Positions 63,761 to 64,000 of a stretch of 64,000 bases of DNA are shown here, in pieces. A program made the position numbers and the translations under genes. Origin of the DNA: Streptomyces huiliensis. GTDB lineage: Bacteria > Actinomycetota > Actinomycetes > Streptomycetales > Streptomycetaceae. The notes under the pieces are model-generated. The model was given only the letters and a program-made list of their open reading frames with translations, was not told where the DNA came from and searched no databases. Every line of letters starts with the position of its first letter. Position 1 is the first letter of the stretch. The stretch lies in assembly GCF_020037025.1 (NCBI RefSeq), contig NZ_JAIQLH010000031.1, forward strand, positions 1-64,000. The letters run 5' to 3'.

Positions 63761-64000
63761 TCAGCAGGCGCGTTGATACTCGACCTGGGCGATCGGTGTG
63801 CCGTCTCCGTAATCGACGTCACGGACGGCGCCGCTCTCGGCGAAGCCGCACTTGACGTAGAAGCGCCGGGCGCGAGGCGTATCGCGCACGGTCCACAAGT
63901 GGACCCGAGCGTGACCGCCGGCGCGCAGCCGCCGCAGCGTCGCGGTCATCAGCGCACCCGCGACGCCGCTGCCCCAGCTGTCGGGATGCCCGTAGAAGCT
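63761..64000 (-). CDS. GNAT acetyltransferase, C-terminal part (cut by window edge)
   Basis: The last 79 codons of a leftward gene whose start lies beyond 64000. The visible part has the acetyl-CoA loop (SWGSGVAGALM), the following helix, and the RARRFYVKCGFAESG motif typical of GNAT N-acetyltransferases. Substrate unknown. Confidence 0.8.
   Translation of the reverse strand, partial: SFYGHPDSWGSGVAGALMTATLRRLRAGGHARVHLWTVRDTPRARRFYVKCGFAESGAVRDVDYGDGTPIAQVEYQRAC

Overview
The window is chromosomal DNA from a Streptomyces-type actinomycete. It has very high GC, GTG starts are common, coupled genes overlap as ATGA or GTGA, serine/threonine kinases carry an extracellular tail, and lipobox or Tat exports are frequent. 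Two core landmarks are the CsoR-like / PhoU-like-Pit / pstSCAB block and an XRE regulator / HbhA-like / DUF2516 block, the latter matching the gene order of the mycobacterial hbhA locus (from memory).

Left third (1-31.6 kb), core chromosome. A leftward cluster (1179-8630) encodes a chromosomal type IV secretion-like membrane machine: a TraG/VirD4-like protein without a visible P-loop, a VirB4-like ATPase, an SCO6880-family protein, a VirB6/TrbL-like protein and two small membrane proteins. Near it are two membrane kinases, a GlxA-type regulator coupled to an isochorismatase, a lytic transglycosylase-NlpC/P60 hydrolase, a PAP2 phosphatase, a bicovalent-type FAD oxidoreductase and a lipoprotein. 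CsoR faces a perfect dyad operator. Phosphate genes follow: PhoU-like/Pit rightward, pstSCAB leftward behind a PHO box. Then come an NlpC/P60 coiled-coil protein, a receiver-SpoIIE phosphatase and the HbhA-like locus.

Centre (31,685-59,988), a 28.3 kb Tn7-like transposon. Its ends share an 18-bp imperfect terminal inverted repeat (16/18) and a second shared block (16/17), and are flanked by a 5-bp CCCCC duplication. The tnsA/tnsB/tnsC/tniQ/tniQ module sits at the right end, next to the 3' end of an ATPase gene. tnsB and both tniQ genes are broken by indels, nonsense codons or a deletion, and tnsC has a frameshifted tail, so the element looks stranded. Most cargo genes are intact and nearly all resemble anti-phage defence: a two-gene CBASS (HNH-SAVED Cap5 + CD-NTase), a 1220-residue NLR-like STAND ATPase with a DUF4297-like nuclease domain beside an XRE regulator and operator repeats, a pair of small proteins sharing a GRVYQAGG motif, and a five-gene operon hsdR-hsdS-hsdM-AAA ATPase-HNH that merges a type I R-M locus with a Septu-like pair. 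The HsdR of this operon keeps its nuclease motif but has lost the key residues of its ATPase motifs. A scrambled Lrp gene and a TnsA relic lie at the left end.

Right end (59,998-64,000) is core chromosome again: a small ATPase, an antibiotic-biosynthesis-type monooxygenase, an aldo/keto reductase with a divergent XRE-MmyB-like regulator, an intergenic repeat, and a GNAT acetyltransferase cut by the window edge.
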